Shown here one piece after another: positions 35,432 through 46,827 of a stretch of DNA of 64,000 nt. The position numbers were made by a program, and so were the translations under genes. Origin of the DNA: Cryptomeria japonica (lineage: Eukaryota > Streptophyta > Pinopsida > Cupressales > Cupressaceae); assembly GCF_030272615.1 (NCBI RefSeq), contig NC_081411.1, forward strand, positions 211,250,744 through 211,314,743, read 5' to 3'. Position 1 is the first letter of the stretch. The number at the start of each line of letters is the position of its first letter. The notes beneath the pieces were generated by a model. It worked only from the letters and a program-made list of their open reading frames with translations. It did not search any database and was not told the origin of the DNA.

Positions 35432-35755
35432 GTAATTGATAATGGTTGTTAACATCATATGATTGGAGATAAAGGGAAATTTCTATCTTTGCAATAATTT
35501 GATGGTGGACTAGTTAGATTTGGAGATGACAAGGCATGTATGATTAAAGGAAAAGGAACTATATCATTGGATGGTAAAAAAAATACTGACAATGTTTATT
35601 ATGTTGAAGGTTTGAAACACAATATTTTGAGTGTAGGACAATTAGTAGATAAGGGATGTCAATTACAGTTCAAGGATGAAAATGCAAAATCATTAACAAA
35701 TCTGGCTTGGAGATTGCAACTGGTACATAGACAAAAGGTAATATATTTCATTTGA
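35432..35755 (+). pseudogene. Copia aspartic protease remnant
   Basis: VIDNGC replaces the catalytic D-S/T-G triad (Asp-Asn-Gly), with a stop immediately after, followed by HHMIGDKGKF and GLKHNILSVGQL. It is inactive as written. Confidence 0.8.
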
Positions 35756-35817
35756 ACGACGGTGAGAAGACATGTTTGATTACATAGATTGATGAGAGTT
35801 GGATATGGCGTAAAAGG

Positions 35818-36456
35818 TTGTGTCAAGTGAATCTTGATTTCATTGTGAAGATCAGTTCAACTAAGGTTGTTAGAGATATACCTAAGATTATGAAGCCCTA
35901 TAATCTGGTATGTAAAGAATACCAAATGGGTAAACAGGTCAAAACCACTTTTAGGAGTATACAAGATAAATCAAATGATGTTCTTGATCTTATTCATACT
36001 GATTTGTGTGGCCCTGCTAGAGTTAAAAGTTTTCATGGTGATAGATATTTCATGCTAATAATTGATGATTATTCTAGAATGATGTGGGTTACTTTTTTGA
36101 GAGAGAAATTTGAAGCATTTGAAAATTTTAAAATCTTTAAGGCTAAAGTGGAAACTGAGATAGGATTGAAGATCAAATGTTTGAGATTAGATCATGGTGG
36201 AGAATTCACATTTGGTGAGTTTAATAACTTTTGTGACAAGCATGGTATAATAAGACAATTTTCCGCTCCTCAGAGACCTCAGCAGAATGGAGTTGTGGAA
36301 AGGAAAAACAAAACTATTTGGGATGCTACTAGAACAATGATGATGGAAGCTAATATTCCTCATATCTATTGGAGAGAAGCAATTAGTACATTGGTTTACA
36401 CATTCAGCAAAGTACATATCAAAGGAGAAAACGGTAAGACACCTTATGAATTATAG
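35818..36456 (+). pseudogene. Copia gag-pre-integrase and integrase
   Basis: Begins in the gag-pre-integrase domain (CKEYQMGKQ) and then the rve core: DLIHTDLCGP (first Asp), RLDHGGEF (second Asp region; the usual DNGGEF is DHGGEF here) and PQQNGVVERKNKT (third, Glu). The open frame of 212 codons lacks a proper N-terminus because of a frameshift before 35,818. Confidence 0.88.
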
Positions 36457-36780
36457 TTTGGCAATACACCTATAGTTAAATATTTTAGAATTTTTGGTAG
36501 TAAATGTTATATCAAGAGAGATGATACTAGTGATAACTCTGTTGCTATTGATATATCAAATAATCCAATATTTCATTCTAAGGAAAAGCACATATCTATC
36601 AAGTATAACTTTTTGAAGGAGAAGGTGGAAGCAAATGAAGTAAGACTGGTTTATGTGAACACTAAAGAATAGATTGCAAATATTTTCACTAAACCTTTAT
36701 ACAAGGAATCATTTGAGTACCTAAGAGATAGATTGGGAGTTTCTGCCCCCTTCGGTAAAGACTTGATTGATGCAGTTTGA
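36457..36780 (+). pseudogene. Junction: integrase C-terminus fused to RNase H C-terminus
   Basis: FRIFGSKCYIKRDD (integrase side, to about 36,528) is followed directly by NSVAIDISNNPIFHSKEKHI and IFTKPLYKESFEYLRDRLGV (RNase H side, about 36,537 on). The reverse transcriptase and most of RNase H, normally well over 2 kb, are absent between them. Confidence 0.85.
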
Positions 36781-37065
36781 CATCAGTCCAACATGCACTA
36801 TCTGAGATACTATTCATTCTATCACTGATGTGGGATGCTGCTGCTCAGGGGGAGTAGTCAGCTTTGAGATTTAGAGGCTTATGTTTTTTGCTTTGATATT
36901 TCTGTTAGATTTATGGCATTGATGTCAAAGGGGGAGTGATATTGATGTGAAAAAGAAAGAGATATTCAGAGCTATATGCTGGTGATTATTGGCTGTCTTC
37001 CACAGGGGAGACCTATTTGGCATTTTTTGGTACTTAGATGTTTTTCACATCTAGTGTTGTCATCA

Positions 37066-37082
37066 ATGCCAAAGGGGGAGAT
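37066..37082 (+). promoter_or_regulatory. Polypurine tract of the Copia element
   Basis: caaagggggagat immediately before the 3' LTR. A second copy of the tract in similar context occurs at about 36,921-36,936. Confidence 0.85.
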
Positions 37083-38297
37083 TGTTGGCCATTTGGTGAA
37101 ATTGATTAAGTGTTGCATTGATGTTTTGTCATTGATGTCAACACTAGTTGTTTGGATGCTTTACCGACACCCTTTTGGTCCTGGTAGGTTAAGTGGTTTC
37201 TAGTTAACTTGGATCTGGTATGATCTGACAGGCTCCGGTATAGTCTAGTGATGGAATTGTCTTTTTCATGATACTTATACTCATATTTGGTCAGTTGGTT
37301 TTGGTCTGGTGATTGGAGGTTATCCTGCTTGCTTAGAAGATTGGTTTCTAGTTTCGGTGAGCGTTTCACTGACATAGCTTTTAGTGGAGATCTTTGATGA
37401 GTTACATAAGTGGTGTTGGTATAGCTTCTAATGGAGTTTCAGGATATTGTTGGTGATCATATTCAAGGCTTGGCGATTGGAGATCATTGCTAAGGAATGT
37501 GGACCTATACTTGGTCTCGCTTGATCTAGATTATAGATCGACTTTAATGTAGCATGTGGATAGGAACTATTGATGTATTTGAGGGATGTATTATGTGTTG
37601 TTATTATTTGTTTGGTCTAAGACCGACATGGTTTTTAATTATGTAATCGGTTTATTATTTGGTGGCCGACCTGACTGTTTATGGTTGCGGGTTTGTATAT
37701 ATAGATGTAAGATCTCATTGTAGATCATCATGGTTAATGTAAGAGGCTATGGTCAAGGAATATAATGTGCAAATAATTTAATATAATTCAAGAAGAGGAG
37801 TTGGTCGATCATTGGAGATCGAATTGGGTTTATGTAAGAGGATTTAGTCCTCCGGTATTGAGATTAACTAGAACTATACTCAGGCATAGGAGATGTTATC
37901 TTTTACAGTTCAACACTTCTTCGGATTGTAGTCTGAATTTATATGTAGTCAGTGAGGCTCCTTTTGTGATGAGCAGGCTATTGGCCTTCCTACAAGTGCA
38001 GGCCTCTTCATTGTAATTCACATCCTTACTGCAAAATTATTATCTAACTATGGGTAGGCTTCCCACCGTGGTTTTTTCCTTTACTGGGTTTTCCACATAC
38101 AAATCTTGGTGTTGTGTGGAAGGATTTTATTTTGTAATTACTATTTATGCTTAATTGGATTAACTAATATTTTGGTATTGTTGTTTTGGGTTCCGATATT
38201 AAAGTTTTAATTTTTGAATGTTCCTATAATCAAAGACAACTAATTAACCCCCCCCCCCCCCCTTCATTAGTCTTCTGATTATCTGAACTATGTAACA
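37083..38297 (+). repeat. 3' LTR of the Copia element
   Basis: 1,215 bp, tgttggcc...tgtaaca, with a run of about 18 C at 38,247-38,265 near its end. Confidence 0.9.
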
Positions 38298-39450
38298 TAC
38301 TCAAGTGGAAACAAAAACATTAGGTGTGGCCCCTTTATCCAAATACTTTAGAAAAGAATTAACTCATATTTTTGAGTCTTTGCATAGTATATTGTCAAGG
38401 TTGATACCTGTTAATTTGTTGAAACTTCCTCCCATCAATCGAATTGACACTTCTAGGAAATTTTCACCTTACCATTATACCAAAGCCTTTTGTCAATATC
38501 ATCACCAACCTAGTCATAATTTTGAGAAATGTTATACATTGGGGAGTAAAATTCAAGACTTCGCTGATAATAATACTATATTTATAGCTAGTGTGAATGA
38601 CAAGGGAAATAAGTTTTTAGCTCCTCCTAATCAAAATCTTCACCAATCCTTTTCTTTCTCACTCTACTAATGTTCTTGAGTCTGAGTCTCTTGCCTTTTC
38701 TCCCAATGACCTTGGTATGGAATCTAATATTGTTGTGAATCTAGTGGATAAATATATATGTCCTAAAGATCTATGCATTAATTTTGATCCTAATGATATT
38801 ATTGTTGCACCTGACGACCAATTGTATATCACTACAAAGATCAAAGAAAAAATCTCATGAGGAGTGCTCATTAATCTAGTGTGTATGGTGAATGTTATTA
38901 TTGAAGATTATCTTTATATATTGCAATTCCATAAAGTTATATATTATAAATTTGATATTGTGGTCAAGGTGTATGATTGTTTCTCTTCTCCTACTATTGG
39001 TTCAATTACTCTCCCTATTGAGGTTGGTACTAAGTTCTTAGATGTCACTTTACTAATTATTTTTATATCATATCAGTTTTGTGTGAAGATGGGACATCCT
39101 TCGCTCTCTTCCATGAAATTTATGCTTTCTACAATTCATAAATGTTTGAAATTCCCTCATAATGGTACTATTGTAACAATTAATCATAGCCTTTACCAAC
39201 CCACAACAAAGTATGGTAATTTCATCCTTGATTACATTTGGCCTCAACAACCTGAATCTCTTAAGCCTCGAAATGACATCCTTTGTGTGTCTTATAAAAA
39301 AGGGAAAAATGAGATGATCATACCCTTCAATAAGCCTCAATCCCACAAAGGAAAGCGTTTGTCATCTTCTATGTCTCAACTTAGTGGGGTTTCTCTTGTT
39401 CCTCCCCCTTTAAAGGAAGAAAATAAACCTATTTCCATTGATTCTTAACC
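38298..39450 (+). pseudogene. Gypsy-like gag, part 2, and protease-like region
   Basis: Readable at 38,305-38,670 (LPPINRIDTSRKF, a Cys/His stretch FCQYHHQPSHNFEKC) and 38,864-39,448 (VNVIIEDYLYILQFHK, SPTIGSITLPIEVGTK, HKCLKFPHNGTIVTI). The second part matches the protease-linker region of plant Gypsy elements. The active-site D-G is replaced by a stop just before GVLINLVC. It continues part 1 across the Copia insertion. Confidence 0.7.
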
Positions 39451-40886
39451 TTCACAAGTCCCGACTAAAAATAAAAGGAACCATTGTGTGAGAGAATGCC
39501 AACAAAGATGTCATATCAAAGCCCGTGAGCTTTCTTCTTAAACCATTTCCTTCTCGAAGACACAAAATATTGATTTTATCCCATTTGTCCAACCTTCACC
39601 TAACCCTAGGGAGGAAGTTCGACCTAAATTACCAAGATTAAAAATGCTTAAGAAAAATGATGGTTCGAGCTAACAATTTTGATTCAAGCTAACAATTTTG
39701 ATTCATGCTAACAATTTTGATTCTAATTATTCTTATGATATGTATGAGCTTGTTGAAATTTATCATGATTTATCTTCACATTTTTAAAAAGAATTAACCC
39801 TAACTCCTAGTGACAAACAAAGTGACTCATCATTAGACCATAGTCCTTATTTGGGACTTTGAGTAGCTCAATCTGTTGTGCTCAAAGTGGCTCCTCTTGC
39901 ATCTTGTCCACCATCCCTAAATCATGTTTAGCAATATTCGGAAGTGAATGATTTTATTCATTAGTTTCATTTGTATCGTAGATCCTCTCTTGTGTGTAAG
40001 TGCTTCTTCATAATGTGCTTCCCTTGTGATGTGATGCTTGATATAATTTTTGGTTATATTTTTTTGATATATATATTTTTTCTGTATAACCCTTGTTACT
40101 TTGTTGGTGCAAGGTAATAAAAAGGTTGAATCTATTGTGACATTATTATATTTATATCTCCTTTCTTCTATATGTTTTCTCTTGTGTTTTCTACTTGAGG
40201 ATGATGCAAAATGTTGATATCTTTTATTTGTTCTCTTCCATGTTGACTAAAAAAGACACATGTTCTCTCCTCCCATTGAGTTTGTAGTTCCACTACCTTT
40301 GGGCGATGAGGTCAATTCAATATAAATATTTTTAATATACATTATTTATCATAAAAGCATATTGACCCTAGAGTTAGTAGATCCCTCATGTGGTTTTTCA
40401 TATATATATATTATGACCATTATCCTCTAATTGGTCATTTCTTGGGGGAATCTCATTATGGTGATGTGCCTTTCTTTTGAATGCATGCTACCTTAAATAA
40501 ATTTCTCTTGATAAGGTTTTCGCAATCACTTTAACATGGGGGCATACACTCTACTCAATATTACACTTTATGCACATACCATGACATATTTTTTATACTC
40601 AATTTACTTTGCAAATTGAGCCTTTTTCTTTATAATTTAGTATCTTTCTATTTCATGACTCATAGTAAGAAAATCTTACTAGGCTAGTGCAGTCATGTTC
40701 TCTCTTTTACTCCTTTCTTATGTTGTCTCTTTTATCTTGATATTATAGTCGTGATATCCTAAACTCTCTGAGGGCTTAGTGTGCCTCAATGTCTCTTTGA
40801 TAGATCTTGGTGATTTTTTTTCAATACAACTTTACACTTTACCATGATTATGATTAGTATCACACTCTCGCTAAAGTGGGGATAAA
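39451..40886 (+). other. Internal tail of the Gypsy-like element
   Basis: Short coding-like remnants to about 40,060, then AT-rich sequence without pol motifs, ending in the purine-rich ctaaagtggggataaa before the 3' LTR. Confidence 0.6.
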
Positions 40887-42025
40887 TATAGCATCCTAAG
40901 TTGTACTCACTTACAATTTTGTCCTTACCTAGATCTCACTTTGGCATTTCATCTTTTGATGTCTAATTACGGTGTTGATGCTTCTCACACCCCATTCTAA
41001 TCCTAAATTTTCATCATTTGTCTAGTTCCCCCCCATTTTGGAGTTCTAAATTTTTCAAGACTAGGGTGTGGTACACCATAGTCCTAAATCAAGACTAGGA
41101 TGGTCTATGCCCTGGTATGCCCTATTCCTCTTAATCGGACCCTAAATTGGGGCCTTACAATGATCATCTCAAATGAGAAATAAATTTGATCTTATGTCAG
41201 CCTATTCTAGAAATTTAATTTATTTTTCAAGTAGACAAGTATAAAAGAAGGTCTACCCCTCTCATTTCGAACCTAATGAATGTTAACAACTTATATGATC
41301 TCCATTACACTTTGGAAAAATTTAATTCAAGTGAGCAATCAACCAATCATTCATCAAGCATTAGAGAAAAAGTGAAGTCAAGTTCAAGTATTGAAGATGG
41401 AATCCATGATCAATTTTTTATAAAGACACTCTACATGAAACCCTAAAACATTTGTGAAGGTCAAACAAAACTTCATCAAGATATACATTGTTGTTACAAG
41501 AATTTCAGTCTTTCCCTCAAAAGGAAAGCATTTAATTACATTTATCAATTCAATTTCATGGTTAATTCCAAAAATGGGGTTTGACCTAAGGCAAACCCCT
41601 ATTCCCAACATCTTTCCCTCTCTTTCTATTTGAAGGAAACAAGTGAAAGAGTTGTACTCAAGGAATCTAACAATGTCGACAATAATGAAAAGGTTCAACT
41701 TTCAACAGTGAAAAAATCAAAGGACCAGGGTGGATATGTGCTACCTAGTCTCAAAAAATCAGGGCAAACTTTTGATAGTAGGTTCTAAACATCTTCCTTT
41801 GTCCAAATCTCAGTTGGTGGCTCTGTGGGACATCTGTAACATATTGTTTTTATAAATTTAGTTCAAATTTTCATGGTTTTGAATTAATTACATTATAAAT
41901 TCTACTCAGAAAGAGGTTAATCAACCCCAACTAGTTGAATCCAATCAGAATCTCAAACCTTTCCTCATTGGGATTGAGCCTAGATATATTGGGTTATTTA
42001 GTGGATTCCCAATTTTCACATTACA
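40887..42025 (+). repeat. 3' LTR of the Gypsy-like element
   Basis: About 1,139 bp, colinear with 30,160-31,340 throughout; many substitutions indicate age. Confidence 0.85.
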
Positions 42026-42029
42026 AAAT

Positions 42030-43850
42030 CAAAATGGGCAATTTTAATGGTAGAAAATTCAAGTTATGCAAATAAAAAATGGAGGATATGCTCATGGATA
42101 GAGATTTACTAGTTGTAATGTTTGATACAAACTAGCTAGCATGACCTAAGAAGATTTGGATCTAATGTAATCAAAATCCAAGGGTTTAGTAGGCCTTTGT
42201 TTATTTGATTAAGTGCTCCTAAATATCCATAAAGTGAATATAATATTGAATATCTTTGAAAGAATGTTAGAGATGTTTATCAATGAACAAGTCAATTTTT
42301 TTTGGTGATAAGATAGAGGAGGAGGGTCAGTGCATACTCTTGTTATATTATTTTATAGACTTGTGGTTTCAATTGATAGTGCCTATGGGGAGTAAAACAA
42401 CCAATTTAAATATGGATGAGGTGGTTGCATCACTCTATTCTGAAGAGATCTGAAGTAAGGATGCCCTTTCTTTTCACAAAAAAATTTTAGATATAGAAAA
42501 AAATGACAAGATGTAAATATAAATCTCCATGGAGATCTTTAAGGATCCAAGTAAGTCTAAGAGAAAGTTTTGGATCTATAAAAAAATGGTCATTTCTATA
42601 AATATTGTAAGGAGAACAAGGAAAAGAAATTTAGAAAGAATTTTCATAATTTAAACTCTAATAAATCCTCTCAAGATGATGTGTATGTCTTTTTCATAGC
42701 CTTGGAAACACATGCATTAAAATATGTGTGATTTATAGACTCGACTACTTGTTTGTACTTGACCCTACATAGGGTTTGTTTAAAGAAGTATGAAGAATAG
42801 GATGGACAGAAAGTGTCTCTAGGTGATGACTCTCATTTTAATATTGTTGGCCATGGTAGAGTCAAGATTAGATTCCTTGATAGAAGAGTGAAGGGGATTG
42901 ATGGTGTCTTTCATATCTCGAGTTTCACACAAAACGTACTCTCTAAACGTAAATTAAATGATTCAAGTGTGTAGGTTGTTATCTTAAGTGGAGGATGCAA
43001 GATGACAAGAGGAGCTATGGTGTTAGCTGAGATGAACTTGGATTGACACCTTGTACAAGCATGATGTATTCATAATATAGTGTAATAATTCTTTTGATAA
43101 GTTAAAAAGAAGATAGTTATATTTTATATCATCATCGTTAGATTAGTAGAGAATAATTATGTAGCATCTATATTTGATGGTCATGCATTTTGGGTACCTA
43201 AGGGTGCTCATTCTTTGGAGATGAATATTTCTATAAAGATATTAATGTTATGGCACCAAAGGCCTAAACAATAAAACCTTATTGGTGGGATTGATAATTA
43301 TAATTGTGTTTGATTTTTGCGAACATTGTGTATATAAAAAATAAAATAATGTTTATTTCTTGTTCCAAATCTCATATACCTTTTGGATTTTGGACTATAT
43401 TCATGTAGATGTGTTTGGTCCTATGAAAGTACCTTTGTTATCCAAAACTATGTATTTTATTTCATTCATAGATGACTATAATAGAAGGACAATTATTTAT
43501 TTTCTCAAGAGTAAAGAAAATCATTTTAGTTCAAGGAATGTAAAAGCTTGTTATAAATTGAACTAATAGAAACGTAAAATAATTGAGGATTTTTAATGAT
43601 GGTGATTTTTTTGAAAATAATTGACAAGTTCTATAAAAAAGCATGGGATTGAGAGACACAAAACAACCTCATACACCCAACAAATAATTGAGTTGCAAAG
43701 AGGATGTTGATGGAGAGGGCTAGGAGTATGTTGAATGGTGTTGGCCTTGAGAAGAAAAGTTGTACTAAAGTTGTGATCATTACATGTTAAGTACTATATA
43801 TCCTACATCAACTCCTATTAATAAGATACCCATGTTGGTATTGGCCTTGA
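42030..43850 (+). pseudogene. Heavily decayed Copia gag-integrase remnant
   Basis: Begins at a gag N-terminus (MGNFNGRKFKLCK, KMEDMLMDRDLLVV) immediately after the Gypsy-like LTR. It then shows scattered protease and pre-integrase text (HFNIVGHGRVKI) and an integrase core, best at 43,360-43,566 (HVDVFGPMKVP, FISFIDDYNRR). Stops and frameshifts occur every few tens of codons. No LTRs were found for it. It is a different lineage from the Copia element at 33-38 kb. Confidence 0.7.
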
Positions 43851-44849
43851 ATAGAAAATTTCCCATGGAGTGATGAATACTAGCTTATTCTTATCTTTAA
43901 TTATAATTTATATTTTGAATATAACCAAAAACTTATCCATGAACAATGATAACATGCCTTACTATAAGATCAACTATGAGGTTAATATTAGATTGGGGGT
44001 ATGTGTAGGATCATGGGGGGTTAAAAGTGACGATGTGAAAAAAAAGCATTTTTCATTAGTCCAAAAATGTAAAAATTTGTGTTGGACTTTTACTTAGGTT
44101 AGGTGATAGTACATCTAGCCATACAAAAAAAAACTAAGTGAAACTAATATCAGTTAGTAACACATATTTCGTATTCATTATGTTGATGATTTAAAAAGTT
44201 ATATATTTATATATAGCAATATATATTATTAAATATTAATAATACATATTAATATAAAAAATATATTATAATGTATATTTTAATATATATTAATATATAT
44301 AAAAGCACATATTATAAATTAATTAATTATATATACTAATCATTTATATTAATACAAACCAATCAATATATAACCCCTGACATATTTTTAAAAATAGCAT
44401 ATGTCGACAAATGAATATTTGTTTTCTCTAAGACCATAAAAAGAAAAACAGAGTTGCTATGGGTCATTTTCACCCATGACGAAAACACAACCTTTGAGTT
44501 CCAAGGAAAAATGAATGGATATCTGAGGCAAAAACTGATATTCATTCTTTCAATCAAAATCCACCTCCAGATTGATCTAGGGTAGGTTATTTAGTTGTTT
44601 TTCTTTCTTTTTTATATGTTTTTTTCTTTTTTCCATTCTTTTTTAGTTTTTTAATTATAAATTAGGGTTTTTAATAAAATTATTGTGTTTACATTAAACT
44701 TTTTTTAATTTTGAATTTCAATTAGATAACTTACAATCATGGTTGATAATCCAAACCTTGCAACTCCAAACTCTCTACCACCAAACCCTCTCTCAATTTA
44801 GGATTTGATTAATATTAATTTGACTGAGCTATTGAACAATTGTCAACTA
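43851..44849. other. AT-rich spacer
   Basis: Includes a nearly pure A/T block at 44,200-44,340. No gene recognised; small ORFs at 43,870 (+) and 44,363 (-) have no domain. Confidence 0.6.
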
Positions 44850-45394
44850 TATTGTAGGCACCCTCATCTATTGTCAATCACAACCATATTAGAGTCAATA
44901 ATTTCTAATTCTTTCAAATTATGTTCTTGATGTACCAGTAGACAACCTCATCTCGTGTAGGGGGATAATATTTAGAGAATAGAGAAGATTAATACTAAAT
45001 AGCTTCCCTTGAGATATCTTGAAAATGAAATAATTGGTCATCCCAAGAAGATATAATTGAATAATTCATATTCTTGTGTCTTCTAACTTTGATAGAATAA
45101 AAAAAAAGTTATGTTCCTATCTCTTTCTTGAAGCTAGTAAATCCTTGCCTTTTGTTTCTAGTAAATCTCTTCTCATAGTTCCCATTTTGTCGATTATGCT
45201 ACAAGTTATGATTCTTATTTGAGATATTACTTAGAGAATCCATGGGCTTTATTCCAATATGTGATTTCATCAAATCTATCTTGAATTCCTTTACAAAAAG
45301 TTACTTTCCAAAATCCTTTTTATTTTGCTTCTTAAATTGATATTTCATGAATTGTAGTTTTTTTATAAATGAGAATATAGTAATACCATAAGAA
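44850..45394 (-). pseudogene. LINE ORF2 remnant, part 2 (between endonuclease and reverse transcriptase)
   Basis: The minus strand reads SFIKKLQFMKYQFKKQNKK, then EEIY-KQKARIY-LQERDRN and FHFQDISREAI with stops and frameshifts. This matches the conserved linker of plant LINE ORF2 proteins (the K-Q-S/A-R..WL-EGD-N motif). It continues the LINE at 52,791-55,250 across the LTR element: with the element and one TSD removed, the frame reads through. Confidence 0.65.
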
Positions 45395-46521
45395 TGATGG
45401 AATTGAAAAGCACTGAGAGGGGGGGAGGGGTGAATCAGTGATACCAAAAATAGAACTACTTCAAACACTAACCGGTAGATGAACTTACCAAAACTTATAA
45501 ACACAATACATGTAATCCAAAATGATATAACAACATTCACAATAAGTAAAACATTCACCATAACACAAGTGTTTGTACGTGGAAAACCCAAATAGGTAAA
45601 AACTATAGTGAGATGGAACTCACAAGTTAACTATCTGTAGTAATAGATAACTGACCCATTAGGGTCTACAAAGTGCTATGATAGGAGTGAATCTTGTTAG
45701 ATATCTCAAAGATTGATTAGAACCTTATACCCTGTGAAAGGTAGTACCCTGTTAGGAGTAACCTCGGTGGAGAATTTCTGAATCCAAACTAATGGATCAC
45801 CTTGTTAGAGGATTTGTACAAAGAACCTTTTTAGAGCTTACCCAGTTAGGGGATTTAAATTCTGTTGTGATTGTTAGAAAACAACAAGATTGGTTTGATC
45901 TGTTTGAGTAGCACAATACTTGCTTGATCAAATCCTTCTAAACATATTCAATACTTCTCTTTTGCATACTCTGCAACTTAACTCTTTTGACTTTCACACA
46001 CAACATATCACTTTCACTCATATGAGATAATTCATTGTGATGTCAATATATAGACATTAAGATTTCACGTCGGCCCAAAGAAATCATAACACAATTTCCT
46101 AGGTGCAGTGTATCTAGTCAAGTGATCATAACTCATCACAAAAATACTGCCAAAACCTGTCGGTGGGGTAACTCATCACGATTTGTGATACCTCATCACA
46201 AAATCAACAAATACTAGTTGGAACAATCGATACCAGTTAGAGTTAAATATATGAACCGTTATCCTTAAATCTCCTGATATAATCTCCACTTGATCTTCAT
46301 GTTGATGTCAATTAATGTGTATCCACTGGTTGTCTTCTATGCATATACCGGTTGTCACAAAGTATCAATTAAGATAAACCTCATAGTATAACCTTTAGCA
46401 TACCGGTTGTAGTATAAACAACTTGAAGTTACACCGGTAAATAATATAAATATATGGGTGTGTATGTGTTTCATCAATGACAACATATGATGAATATATT
46501 ACAGTCATCATCAAGCCAACA
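45395..46521 (-). repeat. 3' LTR of copy 2
   Basis: 1,127 bp, TGATGG...CCAACA on the + strand, with a G-rich tract gagagggggggaggggtg near its left end (about 45,416-45,433). Confidence 0.92.
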
Positions 46522-46535
46522 ATCTCCCCCTTTGG
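46522..46535 (-). promoter_or_regulatory. Polypurine tract of copy 2
   Basis: The minus strand reads caaagggggagat directly before the 3' LTR, as in copy 1 and the Copia element. Confidence 0.85.
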
Positions 46536-46827
46536 CATTCATGGGAACACTTAGAAAACTTTATAGTAATACCGCTAAGTGTGCATACAAAACAAAATTT
46601 ACACATATAAACATGCTCACCCTTAATGCATACATTATACATAATTTTCAAAAACACACATACATATTTCTACTCCCCCTTTGACAACAATGCCAAATTG
46701 AAAAAGTAAAATATATATATATATATAGAAAATTTATATCAAAGTGTTCATCATATACAACAACAACTTCAAAAAAAGTTCATGCATTAGCTAGTCCCAT
46801 AAAAATAATATTAAAGTTCTGCTTCAA

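Larger units (their letters stand above)
33156..38297 (+). mobile_element. Copia LTR element with reverse transcriptase deleted, nested in Gypsy-like gag
   Basis: LTRs at 33,156-34,194 and 37,083-38,297 start tgttgg and end taaca; the primer site attggtattagagc follows the 5' LTR and a caaagggggagat tract precedes the 3' LTR. The internal order gag - protease - gag-pre-integrase - integrase - RNase H C-terminus is classic Copia. The coding sequence jumps at about 36,530 from the end of the integrase region straight into the last about 75 residues of RNase H, so the whole reverse transcriptase is missing. The flanks cactt and tactc could be decayed TSDs. The Gypsy-like gag resumes just after 38,297. 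Confidence 0.9.
30160..42025 (+). mobile_element. Gypsy-like LTR element lacking reverse transcriptase and integrase, split by a Copia insertion
   Basis: LTRs at 30,160-31,340 and 40,887-42,025 are colinear (tgtagcatcctaa ... cattaca). Without the nested Copia element, the internal region is only about 4.4 kb. It encodes a Retrotrans_gag-like domain, a Cys/His stretch and a region resembling the aspartic protease and linker of plant Gypsy elements, then non-coding sequence up to a purine-rich tract (about 40,873-40,886) before the 3' LTR. I found no reverse transcriptase, RNase H or integrase motifs. No TSD is evident, and the 3' LTR begins TA instead of TG. It is a non-autonomous or internally deleted derivative, clearly old. 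Confidence 0.75.

Noticed and set aside
30155-42030. TSD of the Gypsy-like element
   Set aside because: The flanks ataaa and aaatc do not match; no duplication can be claimed.
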